A stretch of 64,000 nucleotides of DNA, taken from Vibrio cincinnatiensis (lineage in GTDB: Bacteria; Pseudomonadota; Gammaproteobacteria; Enterobacterales; Vibrionaceae). Of this stretch, positions 30,403 to 38,962 are shown one piece after another. The notes beneath the pieces are model-generated. The model did not search any database. It was not told the origin of the DNA and saw only the letters and a list, made by a program, of their open reading frames with translations. Both the position numbers and the translations under genes were made by a program. The stretch's first letter is position 1. Every line of letters begins with the position of its first letter. The stretch is taken from NCBI RefSeq assembly GCF_022113815.1, contig NZ_SGOM01000001.1:372001-436000 (forward strand), written 5' to 3'.

Positions 30403-31737
30403 ATGGCGAGTAGTTCTCGAGGCCAATTCTCTTCACGATTTGGTTTTATCATGGCCGCTGCGGGCTCCGCGGTCGGGCTTGGCAATGTATGGGGATTCCC
30501 TACGCAGGCAGCCAGCAATGGTGGCGCGGTATTTCTGATTGTTTATTTACTGATGGTCTTTTTACTGGCATTTCCTATGTTAGTGGCCGAGTTAACGATT
30601 GGTCGTTATGGGCAATCCAACCCGATTCGTTCGTTTCGAGCAGTATGGCCACAAGGAAAGGTAGGGGCAATCCTCTTAGGTATTGTCGGTATGATCGTTG
30701 TCTCTTTGATCTTAAGCTTTTACGCCATAGTTGCGGGCTGGTTGGTCGGTTCATTGCTTGGTAGCGGCTTTGATTTAATTGGGATGAAAACGGCTAGCCA
30801 TTGGCTAACCAGCTTTACGACGGAACGCAATTTGATTTTGATGGTGGCCTTTATGATTCTGACCATGGTTGTGGTCAGAAATGGGGTAGCCAATGGTATT
30901 GAAAAGTGGTCAACACGCTTAATGCCTCTATTATTTATTCTTTTTGGTTTACTGACGGCCTATATCTTTACGCAAGAAGGTGCATGGGATGGTCTGAAGA
31001 TGTATTTGGTTCCAGACCTTTCACATCTGAGCCCACAATTAGTGGTAAGTGCAATGGGGCAAGCCTTCTTTTCACTTTCTTTAGGTGTTTGCGTGATGAC
31101 CACCTATGGCTCTTATCTAAAAAAAGAAGCCAATTTACCCAAAACTGCCGCTCAAGTTGCATTGCTGGATACAGGTGTGGCTTTTATTGCTGGGTTAATG
31201 ATTTTGCCTGCCATGTTTGTCGCTAAGCATAATGGGGTTGAAATCTTCTCGCCATCTGGTGAGTTACTTAATTCAGATACGTTAGTTTTTACCGTATTAC
31301 CCGCCATGTTTGAAACTATGGGGACGGTTGGCGCTCTTATTGGTTTAGTCTTTTTTCTATTAATGATTATTGCGGCGCTGACATCCTCTATCTCTATGTT
31401 GGAAGTTCCCGTGGCGTGCGCTATCGAAGAGTTGCAACAAACTCGGACTACTGCAGTGTTATGGATAGGCGGTTTAGTGACATTGGTTTCAGGTGTGGTG
31501 GTCTTTAATTTCTCAAGTCTATTTGGTTTAGTGATTCAGGTTACGACCGTTTACTCTCAACCAATTATTGCGTTATTAATTACTCTTATCGTAGGGTGGA
31601 TTTGGAATCGTAACCAGATTTTGACAGAGTTAAAGCAAGGTTATCCAGAAATTGAACATAGCTGGTTTTGGAAAATCTGGCCGCTTTACGTTCGTATTGT
31701 TTGCCCAGCCTTAATGTTGATGGTTTTCTTTGCGTAA
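30403..31737 (+). CDS. Sodium-dependent transporter, NSS/SNF family
   Basis: This 444-residue inner-membrane protein belongs to the neurotransmitter:sodium symporter (LeuT-like) family, which imports amino acids with Na+. TM1 carries the unwound substrate/Na+ site GFIMAAAGSAVGLGNVWGFP near residues 12-31. Bacterial 11-TM members such as Tyt1 (tyrosine) have a similar length. About 11 hydrophobic segments are visible. A TyrR-like box over the promoter suggests an aromatic amino acid substrate (inference). A strong terminator follows. Confidence 0.88.
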   Translation: MASSSRGQFSSRFGFIMAAAGSAVGLGNVWGFPTQAASNGGAVFLIVYLLMVFLLAFPMLVAELTIGRYGQSNPIRSFRAVWPQGKVGAILLGIVGMIVVSLILSFYAIVAGWLVGSLLGSGFDLIGMKTASHWLTSFTTERNLILMVAFMILTMVVVRNGVANGIEKWSTRLMPLLFILFGLLTAYIFTQEGAWDGLKMYLVPDLSHLSPQLVVSAMGQAFFSLSLGVCVMTTYGSYLKKEANLPKTAAQVALLDTGVAFIAGLMILPAMFVAKHNGVEIFSPSGELLNSDTLVFTVLPAMFETMGTVGALIGLVFFLLMIIAALTSSISMLEVPVACAIEELQQTRTTAVLWIGGLVTLVSGVVVFNFSSLFGLVIQVTTVYSQPIIALLITLIVGWIWNRNQILTELKQGYPEIEHSWFWKIWPLYVRIVCPALMLMVFFA

Positions 31738-31757
31738 GTCGTGCTATTCGCTTAATA

Positions 31758-31797
31758 AAAACGGTAAAGCCGCCTTTTGGGGCGGTTTTACCGTTTT
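31758..31797 (+). terminator. Terminator of the NSS transporter gene
   Basis: A 17-bp stem with one G-T wobble (AAAACGGTAAAGCCGCC with GGCGGTTTTACCGTTTT) and a TTTTGG loop, ending in TTTT, lies 20 bases after the stop. Confidence 0.9.
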
Positions 31798-31813
31798 ATC
31801 TCCTCTTTATTTA

Positions 31814-31844
31814 TTGAGGACGGAGAGGGAGATTTCTGTATAAT
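31814..31844 (+). promoter_or_regulatory. Probable promoter of the pseudouridine synthase gene
   Basis: TATAAT at 31839-31844 is a perfect -10 preceded by TG; TTGAGG at 31814-31819 is a -35 candidate with a long 19-base spacer. The predicted start of transcription is about 16 bases before the ATG at 31867. Confidence 0.55.
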
Positions 31845-31866
31845 GCGGCCTATTTGAGAGAGCATC

Positions 31867-32565
31867 ATGTTTGACATTCTCTACACACATCATGATTTTT
31901 TAGTGATCATTAAGCATCCCAATGTCTCTGTTCATAAAGATGATGGTGAGGTGATGTTGCTACAAGAAGTCGCTAAACAGAGTGGAGATCATCAACTCTA
32001 TTTGGTTCATCGCCTAGATAAAATGACATCAGGGCTTTTATTATTGGCTCGTAATCCTGAAGCGGCTCGATTACTTTCGCTTGCGTTTGCTCAGCGAACG
32101 GTGGAAAAATTTTATTTAGCGATAGGTAGCAGTAAACCGAAAAAAAAACAGGGCTTGATCAGTGGTGATATGCAACGGTCACGTCGGGCGAGTTGGAAAT
32201 TATTAACTTCGCAGGAAAATCCAGCCCGCACACAGTTTTTCTCTTTGCCTGCGCAACCGGGTGAGCGATTATTTTTGTGTAAACCGCATACAGGTAAAAC
32301 CCATCAAATTCGAGTGGCTTTAAAATCGATGGGTTCAGCAATTATTGGCGATCCTATCTATAGTCCCAGTAGCCAAGCCGATCGAGGGTATTTACATGCG
32401 TTTGCTCTGCGTTTTTCTTACCAAGAGGAGCGTTTCGAATTTGTCTGCGATCCCAGACAACATGATCGCCTCGGTGAGAAATGGAACCATCCTTCAGTGA
32501 GTCAAGGCATTGATTCTTGGCTGACACCTTGGTTATTGATTTGGCCTTCACTATCTAATGAATAA
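31867..32565 (+). CDS. RluA-family RNA pseudouridine synthase (TIGR01621)
   Basis: This 232-residue protein is a pseudouridine synthase of the RluA type, subfamily TIGR01621, target RNA unknown. The catalytic aspartate lies in YLVHRLDKMTSGLL near residue 50; KPHTGKTHQIRVAL near residue 140 and IIGDPIYS near 160 are the other two conserved blocks. There is no N-terminal S4 domain. It lies 3 bases before the methyltransferase gene, so both probably act in RNA modification from one transcript. Confidence 0.9.
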   Translation: MFDILYTHHDFLVIIKHPNVSVHKDDGEVMLLQEVAKQSGDHQLYLVHRLDKMTSGLLLLARNPEAARLLSLAFAQRTVEKFYLAIGSSKPKKKQGLISGDMQRSRRASWKLLTSQENPARTQFFSLPAQPGERLFLCKPHTGKTHQIRVALKSMGSAIIGDPIYSPSSQADRGYLHAFALRFSYQEERFEFVCDPRQHDRLGEKWNHPSVSQGIDSWLTPWLLIWPSLSNE

Positions 32566-32568
32566 TTT

Positions 32569-33501
32569 ATGAATATCACTGCATTAAAAGAATTTTTTAC
32601 AGAATTACATCAACAACTGGAAAAGACGCCCAATGAAGTTCGCCGTTTGTTTCATGGGCGAGGTCGTCAATGGCCAGGATTAGAGCAACTAACTGCAGAC
32701 TGGTTACAAGGCCAATTGGTGGTGACATTGTACAAAGAAGTGGATATGGAGTACTTACAGGCTTTAACTCAAGGCTTAGAGGCATTGACTGATTCCCCAT
32801 TGTGGCAAGAGAAAGCTGGGAAGTGCGTTTTATTACAGCACCGTTATGCCAATGGTGCACCTTCACAAGTGATTATCGGTGAGTTAGATTCGCATCCTAT
32901 TGTGCAGGAAAACGGTTTATCGTATCAGTTGACCGTTGGAACTAACCAAAATATGGGGTTGTTCTTGGATATGCGTTTAGGTCGAGAGTGGGTTCGCTCT
33001 CAAGCTAAGCAGAAAACGGTATTAAATCTCTTTGCTTATACGTGCGGTTTTTCTGTTGCAGCGCTTGAAGGTGGAGCGGATAAAGTCGTCAATGTTGATA
33101 TGGCGAGAGGCTCACTGGCCAAAGGTCGGGAGAATCATAAGCTAAATGGGCACAATTTAAATCAGGTAGACTTCTTGGGGTACGATATTTTTAAATCGTG
33201 GCGGAAAATCACTCATTCAGGTCCTTATGATTTGATCATTATCGATCCACCCTCGTTTCAAAAAGGCAGTTTTGCACTAACAAAAGACTATCAGCGCATA
33301 TTACGTCGCTTGCCTGAGTTATTGGCTGAGCAAGGGCAAGTGCTTGCGTGTGTCAATTCCCCTATGGTTAGCTGTGATTTTTTAATTGATGGAATGAAAC
33401 AAGAAGCGCCACAACTGAACTTTCAATACCGATTAGAAAATCCGTCAGAGTTTGCCGACATTGATAATGAAGCTGCATTAAAAGCACTGGTCTTTAGTTA
33501 A
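32569..33501 (+). CDS. Class I SAM-dependent methyltransferase, COG1092-like
   Basis: This 310-residue protein is a Rossmann-fold methyltransferase related to the RlmI/RlmK group of 23S rRNA methyltransferases. Motif I is VLNLFAYTCGFSVAAL near residue 147, motif IV is IIIDPPSFQKG near residue 222, and a cysteine follows in LACVNSP. It lacks the PUA domain of RlmI and the THUMP-RlmL half of RlmKL, so its exact target is open. Its stop overlaps the stop of convergent ynjF by 4 bases. Confidence 0.85.
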   Translation: MNITALKEFFTELHQQLEKTPNEVRRLFHGRGRQWPGLEQLTADWLQGQLVVTLYKEVDMEYLQALTQGLEALTDSPLWQEKAGKCVLLQHRYANGAPSQVIIGELDSHPIVQENGLSYQLTVGTNQNMGLFLDMRLGREWVRSQAKQKTVLNLFAYTCGFSVAALEGGADKVVNVDMARGSLAKGRENHKLNGHNLNQVDFLGYDIFKSWRKITHSGPYDLIIIDPPSFQKGSFALTKDYQRILRRLPELLAEQGQVLACVNSPMVSCDFLIDGMKQEAPQLNFQYRLENPSEFADIDNEAALKALVFS

Positions 33502-34136
33502 TGGGGACATTTCCCTTCATTGGCTGAGGCTTGAACCAGAGTATGATAACCAGAATATAAGCGAGTTAGGGTGGTTAACCAGCAGGCAAAGCCAAATAGA
33601 TAAGCGATTAAGGAAAACGCGTCAGGAAACAAGCAAAACAGCACAAAACAGACGATAGTTTCCGTTCCTTCCGTTAACCCACCCATATAATAGAGAGATT
33701 TATGTGGATAGCTTGGGTTTGTGATGTCTCGTTTGCTGGCCATGATAGCAAAAGCAAGGAAGCTACTGCCTGTACCGATAAATGAAAAAATCAAAAACGC
33801 GCCAGCAACAGCATTATTTTCTGGGTTGGCGAGGACAAAGCCAAAAGGAATCAGCGCATAGAAAAGAAAATCGAGGCTAATATCTAAAAAACCTCCCGCA
33901 TCGGTTAAGCCTTGTATCCGAGCAACTGCCCCATCCAGCCCATCACAAATCCGGTTTGCTAGAATCAATAATAACGCCAATAAATACTGCTCAAGAACCA
34001 ATGCTGGTAGGCTTAAACACCCTAGGACAAAGCCAAATAATGTTACTTGATTGGCAGTGATATTGATGGAGTCTAGAACGTGCGCGAGTTTAGAGAGTGG
34101 CCACCGAATGGCAGGAACAGTGTAGCGATCAAGCAT
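33498..34136 (-). CDS. ynjF: CDP-alcohol phosphatidyltransferase family protein (YnjF-like)
   Basis: This 212-residue membrane protein is a CDP-alcohol phosphatidyltransferase. It has about six hydrophobic segments and the family motif beginning CDGLDGAVAR near residue 64 and continuing to GGFLDISLD, which has the expected Asp residues with one residue fewer than usual between AR and G. E. coli YnjF (206 residues) lies at the same place behind ynjD. The start overlaps ynjD by 8 bases. The lipid head-group acceptor is unknown. Confidence 0.85.
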   Translation of the reverse strand: MLDRYTVPAIRWPLSKLAHVLDSINITANQVTLFGFVLGCLSLPALVLEQYLLALLLILANRICDGLDGAVARIQGLTDAGGFLDISLDFLFYALIPFGFVLANPENNAVAGAFLIFSFIGTGSSFLAFAIMASKRDITNPSYPHKSLYYMGGLTEGTETIVCFVLFCLFPDAFSLIAYLFGFACWLTTLTRLYSGYHTLVQASANEGKCPH

Positions 34137-34776
34137 GAGGTATCTCCTTAGGCCAATGAATCATGTGATCACAGTGAAGCACATCTTCCTCATCATGCGT
34201 CACCATTAAGGCTGGAATTTGCGAGTGATGCAGTTGTTCAAATACCCAGTCACGAAATTGATAACGCAGAGTTTTATCCAGTTTACTAAATGGTTCATCA
34301 AGCAAGGCTAGCTTAGGTTTTGCCAGCAGCATACGCAGTAAACTGATTCTTGCTTTTTGCCCACCAGAGATTTGCTGAGGAAAAGCATTCGCTAAAGAGG
34401 TTAATGAGACGTCTGCCAGTGCGTGTAATGCCGCTTCTTTTCTTTGTTGACCTTTTATCGTGTTAGGGAGTGCAAAGGCTAAATTTTCCCATATACGTAG
34501 ATGAGGAAACAGTAAGTCGTCTTGAAATAGTAATCCAACGTTCCGTTGGTAAGGAGGGAGAGAGTTTAAGCGACATCCATCGAGCATTATCTCTCCCGAA
34601 AAAGTGAAAGCAGAATCAAGATGACCTGCGATGAGGTTGAGTAATGTCGATTTCCCACAGCCACTAGGGCCCATAAGGCTGACGATCTCCCCTATGGATA
34701 TGCTCAGGTTAAATGATTCTAACAGTGCTTCACCAGTACGATGATGGAGAGATAAATGATGCAGATAAAAACTCAT
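34129..34776 (-). CDS. ynjD: ABC transporter ATP-binding protein YnjD
   Basis: YnjD is the ATPase of the YnjBCD importer of unknown substrate. The 215 residues show Walker A GPSGCGKST near 36, signature ISGGQKAR near 137, Walker B LALLDEPFSKLD near 156, and the switch histidine in VTHDEED. The start overlaps the ynjC stop as ATGA. Confidence 0.92.
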   Translation of the reverse strand: MSFYLHHLSLHHRTGEALLESFNLSISIGEIVSLMGPSGCGKSTLLNLIAGHLDSAFTFSGEIMLDGCRLNSLPPYQRNVGLLFQDDLLFPHLRIWENLAFALPNTIKGQQRKEAALHALADVSLTSLANAFPQQISGGQKARISLLRMLLAKPKLALLDEPFSKLDKTLRYQFRDWVFEQLHHSQIPALMVTHDEEDVLHCDHMIHWPKEIPHA

Positions 34777-36446
34777 AACATTTCACTTCTGTAAGGCTTA
34801 ACATGTCGTTGGTATGAATAAAACCGACTGACCACAATGGCGAGTAAGAAAAAGATAAAGGGCAGCAGTGTTTGCCACAATGCATAAATGGCGATCACTC
34901 GTCGGTCAAAACCACTGGATAGGGCGACCGCTTCCGTAGTGATGGTGGTGATTCGTCCGGCTCCGAGCATCAATGTTGGTAAATATTGTGCCAAGCTGAC
35001 ACTCACTCCGACGGCCCAAGCATAACCGATAGCCGGAAGAAGAAGTGGCATTTTAATTTGCCAAAAGATCTGCCACGATGCCTTGCCAAGGCTCTCAGCT
35101 ATTTTGTTGTAGTTGTTTGGGTAGCTTTTCCACGGTCCAGCTAAGGCGAGGTAAACAAAAGGAAAAGCAAAAAACAGATGTCCCCAGATCGTCCATAGCC
35201 AATAACTGTGTACGGAAAAGAACAAAGTGACTATTTGCAAGCCAAACAATAATGAAATCGGTGGAATTAATAATGGTAGTAACAAAATGTAGGTAGGCAG
35301 TGCATGCTTAGCCTTTAAACGGTATTCATGAACAAGGAGTGCAGAAATCAGTGCTAAGCTACCACTGATAAAGGCTATCTCAATACTGTTATAGAGGGTA
35401 GGTGCTAGAGCTGGCCACTCTAACTGCCAAAACTGCAAACTGAATTTTTGCGGCCAGAGCGAGGGAAATGGCCAGCGTTGAGTCAAACTCCAGATCAACA
35501 TGAGTGGAACCATGAGCAGGAAAGCACTAGCCAATAGTCCTAATAGCAGTTTACCTGCTAACCCGTGTGCATGCCGCCCAGACCACATCCAGCGGCGATA
35601 AATCCGGAGCATGAAATATTCGATGATGGTGATGACACCCAACATTCCTGTCGCAGTAAACATTAATAACATGGCCCCTGCTGCCGCACGTGGTAATCGT
35701 TGTAAATCAGGATCAGAAAACCACTGCCAGACCAGTACAGCAAAGGTTGGTGGTGTATTGGGTCCTAAAATTAAGCTCATATCGACTACTGAGGTGCCAT
35801 AACAAATGACGGCAAAAAGAGGAAAGCGCATTTTGCTCAACCATTGAGGAAAGATAAGCTTTTGCCAGGTTTGTTGTGGTGAATAGCCCAATGAGCTACC
35901 TGTCGCAAGTACTGAAGACACGTTTAACTGTTGTAAAACGGGCAGGCTCATGAAAAGCAGAAATGGCACCTCTTTAAAGGTGAGCGCAAGGGTTAGCCCC
36001 AATGCATACGGATCATGAACCAACCACGTGCTATTTTGAGTACTCAGAAAGTTATCCGTGATGGCGTGCATAAGTCGAGCGGCAATCCCCGTTGGAGAAA
36101 ACAGAAACGCAAAACCAATGGCAAATGCGACATGAGGGAAAGCCAGTAAAATCGAGAGCAAATTTTCAACGTGGTACCAGCGTTTTTGGTTCCAGAAGGT
36201 CGATAAAATAGCAAAGCTTATGGTTAATGCAAGGTAAGTGCTCAGTAAAGCAGAGCTTGTCGATAGCCATAATGAATGAGATATCCCAGCCCAATCTGTA
36301 AGTTCAATAAAACCTGATAGGTTAACTTGATGAAGCTCTAAGGCCGGAATATAAGAAAAAGCGGAACTTACCAACCCGAGAATTCCGGGAATGATAGGCG
36401 CGATGCAAATCAAAAGAATGGTTAAAAAACCAAAGCGTAAAAACAT
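34773..36446 (-). CDS. ynjC: Fused ABC transporter permease YnjC
   Basis: YnjC is a double-length permease with two BPD-type transport domains, 557 residues (511 in E. coli), with about 12 membrane segments. The two domains are residues 1-270 and 300-557, each with an EAA-like loop (near ATGSSLGYS and AESLGKAS). The start is either ATG at 36446 or the adjacent TTG at 36449. It sits 9 bases behind ynjB. Confidence 0.92.
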   Translation of the reverse strand: MFLRFGFLTILLICIAPIIPGILGLVSSAFSYIPALELHQVNLSGFIELTDWAGISHSLWLSTSSALLSTYLALTISFAILSTFWNQKRWYHVENLLSILLAFPHVAFAIGFAFLFSPTGIAARLMHAITDNFLSTQNSTWLVHDPYALGLTLALTFKEVPFLLFMSLPVLQQLNVSSVLATGSSLGYSPQQTWQKLIFPQWLSKMRFPLFAVICYGTSVVDMSLILGPNTPPTFAVLVWQWFSDPDLQRLPRAAAGAMLLMFTATGMLGVITIIEYFMLRIYRRWMWSGRHAHGLAGKLLLGLLASAFLLMVPLMLIWSLTQRWPFPSLWPQKFSLQFWQLEWPALAPTLYNSIEIAFISGSLALISALLVHEYRLKAKHALPTYILLLPLLIPPISLLFGLQIVTLFFSVHSYWLWTIWGHLFFAFPFVYLALAGPWKSYPNNYNKIAESLGKASWQIFWQIKMPLLLPAIGYAWAVGVSVSLAQYLPTLMLGAGRITTITTEAVALSSGFDRRVIAIYALWQTLLPFIFFLLAIVVSRFYSYQRHVKPYRSEML

Positions 36447-36455
36447 CAATAGCGA

Positions 36456-37601
36456 CTACTTTGCTAAGCCATAACGTTTCTGCCATGCTTCCGCGAGCGC
36501 AGTTTGCCAGCTAGGATGTGGTTCAGCGATAGAGGGAAAACGCTGTGAATGATGTGTTGTATCTGTGAGGTATTGAGGTTGGATAACACTAGGATCTCCC
36601 CAGAGAGTTAAGTCACCTTTACGAGATTGAGCTTTAGCACTGAGTAAAAAATTGATAGTAACGAGTGAGCCAGATTGAGCGCTGGCATTCCAAGGAATGG
36701 CTAAAAAGTGAATATTGGTCAGAGCCCCCATTTTCATCGCGTAACTTTTTGTCTTAGTCGATAATTTTCCTGATGCTTGTGCGGAATAGACGGCATTGGG
36801 GTTAAACGTTAGGGCGAGATCAATCTGTCCGTCATCTAACAATTGAACCATTTCTGCAGAACCGGAAGGAAATTGTTTTCCACTACGCCATGCAACGGTA
36901 TGGAGTGTATCCAGATAATCCCATAGCGGTTTAGTGATGATAGGGAAAGAGGCTTCATCAACAGGTAAAGCGAGTGATGGATCATTTTGGGTTAGTTCGA
37001 TTAATAGGGCTTTTAGAAAACTGACACCATGAAACTCAGGTGGGCGAGGGTAAGTGATTCGATAAGGAAAGGCTTTTGCATAACTTAATAACTCAGCAAA
37101 GCTTTGTGGCGGATTATTCAATAATTGATAGTTATGAATAAAAACGAGCTGCCCAACTCCCCACGGCGCTTCTAAACCTTCAGTAGGTTCTGAAAAATCT
37201 TCATAAACGGGAAGCGTGTGATCGACCAACTGCCAGTTTGGAAGTTGTTGAACAAAAGGCCCATATAATAGTTGATTAGATTTCAGAGACTTAAAGTTAG
37301 CCCCATTGATCCAGACTAAATCGACACTTCCTAAGTCATTTTGTCCTGCAGTTTTTTCCGCAATTAATCGACTGGTTGTTTCTGCAATATCGGTCACTTT
37401 GACGTGAACAAGGTTTATTCCATATTGAGCCTTGAGTTGCTGTGCCGCCCAGCGGAGGTACTGATTCACTTCTTGGCTCCCGCCCCATGCATGGAAGTAG
37501 ACGGTTTGTCCTTTAGCGTCTTCAACAACTTCTTGCCAAGCTTGTGCTTGAGTAAAAAATGAGAGCAGGCAAGTGAGACCGAATATGATCAGCTTTCTCA
37601 T
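36456..37601 (-). CDS. ynjB: ABC transporter substrate-binding protein YnjB
   Basis: YnjB is the periplasmic binding protein of YnjBCD, 381 residues (388 in E. coli). An N-terminal signal peptide is visible (MRKLIIFGLTCLLSFFTQAQA). The mature part starts with the typical YFHAWGGSQEVNQYLRWAA region, resembling iron or thiamine family-1 binding proteins. Ligand unknown. First gene of ynjBCDF, which reads away from the hslJ-like gene. Confidence 0.92.
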   Translation of the reverse strand: MRKLIIFGLTCLLSFFTQAQAWQEVVEDAKGQTVYFHAWGGSQEVNQYLRWAAQQLKAQYGINLVHVKVTDIAETTSRLIAEKTAGQNDLGSVDLVWINGANFKSLKSNQLLYGPFVQQLPNWQLVDHTLPVYEDFSEPTEGLEAPWGVGQLVFIHNYQLLNNPPQSFAELLSYAKAFPYRITYPRPPEFHGVSFLKALLIELTQNDPSLALPVDEASFPIITKPLWDYLDTLHTVAWRSGKQFPSGSAEMVQLLDDGQIDLALTFNPNAVYSAQASGKLSTKTKSYAMKMGALTNIHFLAIPWNASAQSGSLVTINFLLSAKAQSRKGDLTLWGDPSVIQPQYLTDTTHHSQRFPSIAEPHPSWQTALAEAWQKRYGLAK

Positions 37602-37722
37602 AATTATCCTAATTAACGTAATGATTTATCACTTATTATGGATGAAAAATGGGAAAAAATCTTATCGATAATGTAACTGATATCTGAATATTGGAACAGT
37701 AAGATGAGAGAGAGAATGAGAA

Positions 37723-37742
37723 ATGGCAGCATAAGCTGCCAT
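37723..37742 (-). terminator. Hairpin terminator of the hslJ-like gene
   Basis: ATGGCAGC/GCTGCCAT with an ATAA loop lies 11 bases behind the minus-strand stop at 37754, followed on that strand by TTTCTC. Confidence 0.6.
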
Positions 37743-37753
37743 CTTACTTAATC

Positions 37754-38197
37754 TTATTGGACCCAATCACTTAGAGTAAAGGTGAGTGTATGAACATCAT
37801 TTTTTAATGTTAATGTATTTTCTGAAACCGTAACATCGTTCCAATCAGAGAGTGATTGGGAAACCGCTTGTTCAGTATCCATCACATCACCAATACACAT
37901 TTTCATGGTCATGCCCATTTTTTCAATACGGAACTGGTTATTTTTTAGTTCAGCTTGACCAAAAAAGTTGTTGCAACCGGCATTACCACTTGCCATCATT
38001 TTTTCACCGATTTCAAGACGAGGTGCATCATAATGCTCGCTCTTCACCCATTCTTGGCCATCAATATGCGTTAACTGCCAATTATGGTGTTGTAAATCGT
38101 CCGCAGTGACTTGTACTTGATCACCGTTACTTACACATGCAGTCACAAGGATAGGTAGTGCCATTGCCGCTAATAAGTTTTTTGAACTAAGCTTCAT
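37754..38197 (-). CDS. hslJ: META-domain lipoprotein (HslJ-like)
   Basis: This 147-residue protein is a predicted outer-membrane lipoprotein with the lipobox VTAC (Cys21) and a META domain, as in E. coli HslJ, which is heat-inducible and linked to novobiocin resistance. Family residues are WQLTHIDGQ near 40, the NAGCNNFFG motif near 73, and MTMKMC near 97. GGGAG precedes the ATG. Monocistronic. Confidence 0.87.
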   Translation of the reverse strand: MKLSSKNLLAAMALPILVTACVSNGDQVQVTADDLQHHNWQLTHIDGQEWVKSEHYDAPRLEIGEKMMASGNAGCNNFFGQAELKNNQFRIEKMGMTMKMCIGDVMDTEQAVSQSLSDWNDVTVSENTLTLKNDVHTLTFTLSDWVQ

Positions 38198-38340
38198 TTA
38201 TCAATACTCCCAATATGGAAAACGTTGCTAGTATAATTAATAAAACACTGTTTTTGTCAGCGTAGAGTCATAGAATTTTTAATGCATTGGCGAGTATTCA
38301 CCACCGTCAATTAGCCGATAGGAAACGATAAGGAGCCTCT

Positions 38341-38589
38341 ATGGAGCAGTTAGAGTTTTTCCACATTCCGAGTCCGTGTATTGGCATATGTGCTGTCGAT
38401 GATAAGGGGTATTGCCAAGGTTGCATGCGTAAAAGAGAAGAACGTTTTACGTGGCTAGAAATGACCCCTGCTCAGCAATTGCATGTAATTCATCTTTGTC
38501 GTCAACGTTATCAGCGTAAAAAACGGGCTAATAAAGTTGAACACTCACTTAATGTTGAATGTGATGACCCACAAAATGAATTATTTTGA
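38341..38589 (+). CDS. DUF1289 domain protein
   Basis: This 82-residue protein belongs to the DUF1289 family of small cysteine-rich proteins suspected to bind a metal or Fe-S cluster. The four-cysteine motif is CIGIC and CQGCM at residues 13-30, followed by a W-E-M-T-P-A region. AAGGAG precedes the ATG by 6 bases. The last 9 bases overlap the end of the convergent small gene. Function unknown. Confidence 0.87.
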   Translation: MEQLEFFHIPSPCIGICAVDDKGYCQGCMRKREERFTWLEMTPAQQLHVIHLCRQRYQRKKRANKVEHSLNVECDDPQNELF

Positions 38590-38802
38590 TACCCAACGAT
38601 CGCTTACCCATCCTCCAGCGTGCTCATCAAAATGGAGGCCAGAAAAGGCACGCTTTTTCTCTTGTTTTTGTGCTGAATGAGCACTGTTTGTGCTAAGAAG
38701 AGTTTGAATATAGTTGGCCATAGGATCTGTGGCAGGGGATTGGTGGCGGTTAGCGACTTCTTTGATCATTTGAAGACGATAACTGGGGCTAGTACGTTTC
38801 AT
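38581..38802 (-). CDS. Small unknown protein
   Basis: This 73-residue frame starts at 38802 (MKRTSPSYRLQMIKEV) with an excellent GGAGG site 8 bases upstream, which supports it as a real gene. The product is basic at the N terminus and ends GGWVSDRWVSK. I do not recognise a family with certainty, although similar short proteins occur in Vibrio. It overlaps the DUF1289 gene by 9 bases tail to tail. A G11 tract lies about 135 bases upstream. Confidence 0.65.
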   Translation of the reverse strand: MKRTSPSYRLQMIKEVANRHQSPATDPMANYIQTLLSTNSAHSAQKQEKKRAFSGLHFDEHAGGWVSDRWVSK

Positions 38803-38936
38803 TGATAGACCTCCGAATGTGATCAAGACTACATAATAAGGTAGAACTTGGTTAATTATTCGTCAACACGGTCTATGCCATATATTTTCTAATCCAATCC
38901 ACCCTAGTTATATTTTGGGGTTGGCTTTATTTGTGT

Positions 38937-38947
38937 GGGGGGGGGGG
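38937..38947 (+). repeat. Poly-G tract of 11 bases
   Basis: An uninterrupted run of 11 G residues, preceded by TGTGT, lies 15 bases beyond the end of the SdaC-type transporter. It can slip during replication and lies in the leader of the small gene starting at 38802. Confidence 0.85.
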
Positions 38948-38962
38948 AGTTTCGGCGGGTTA

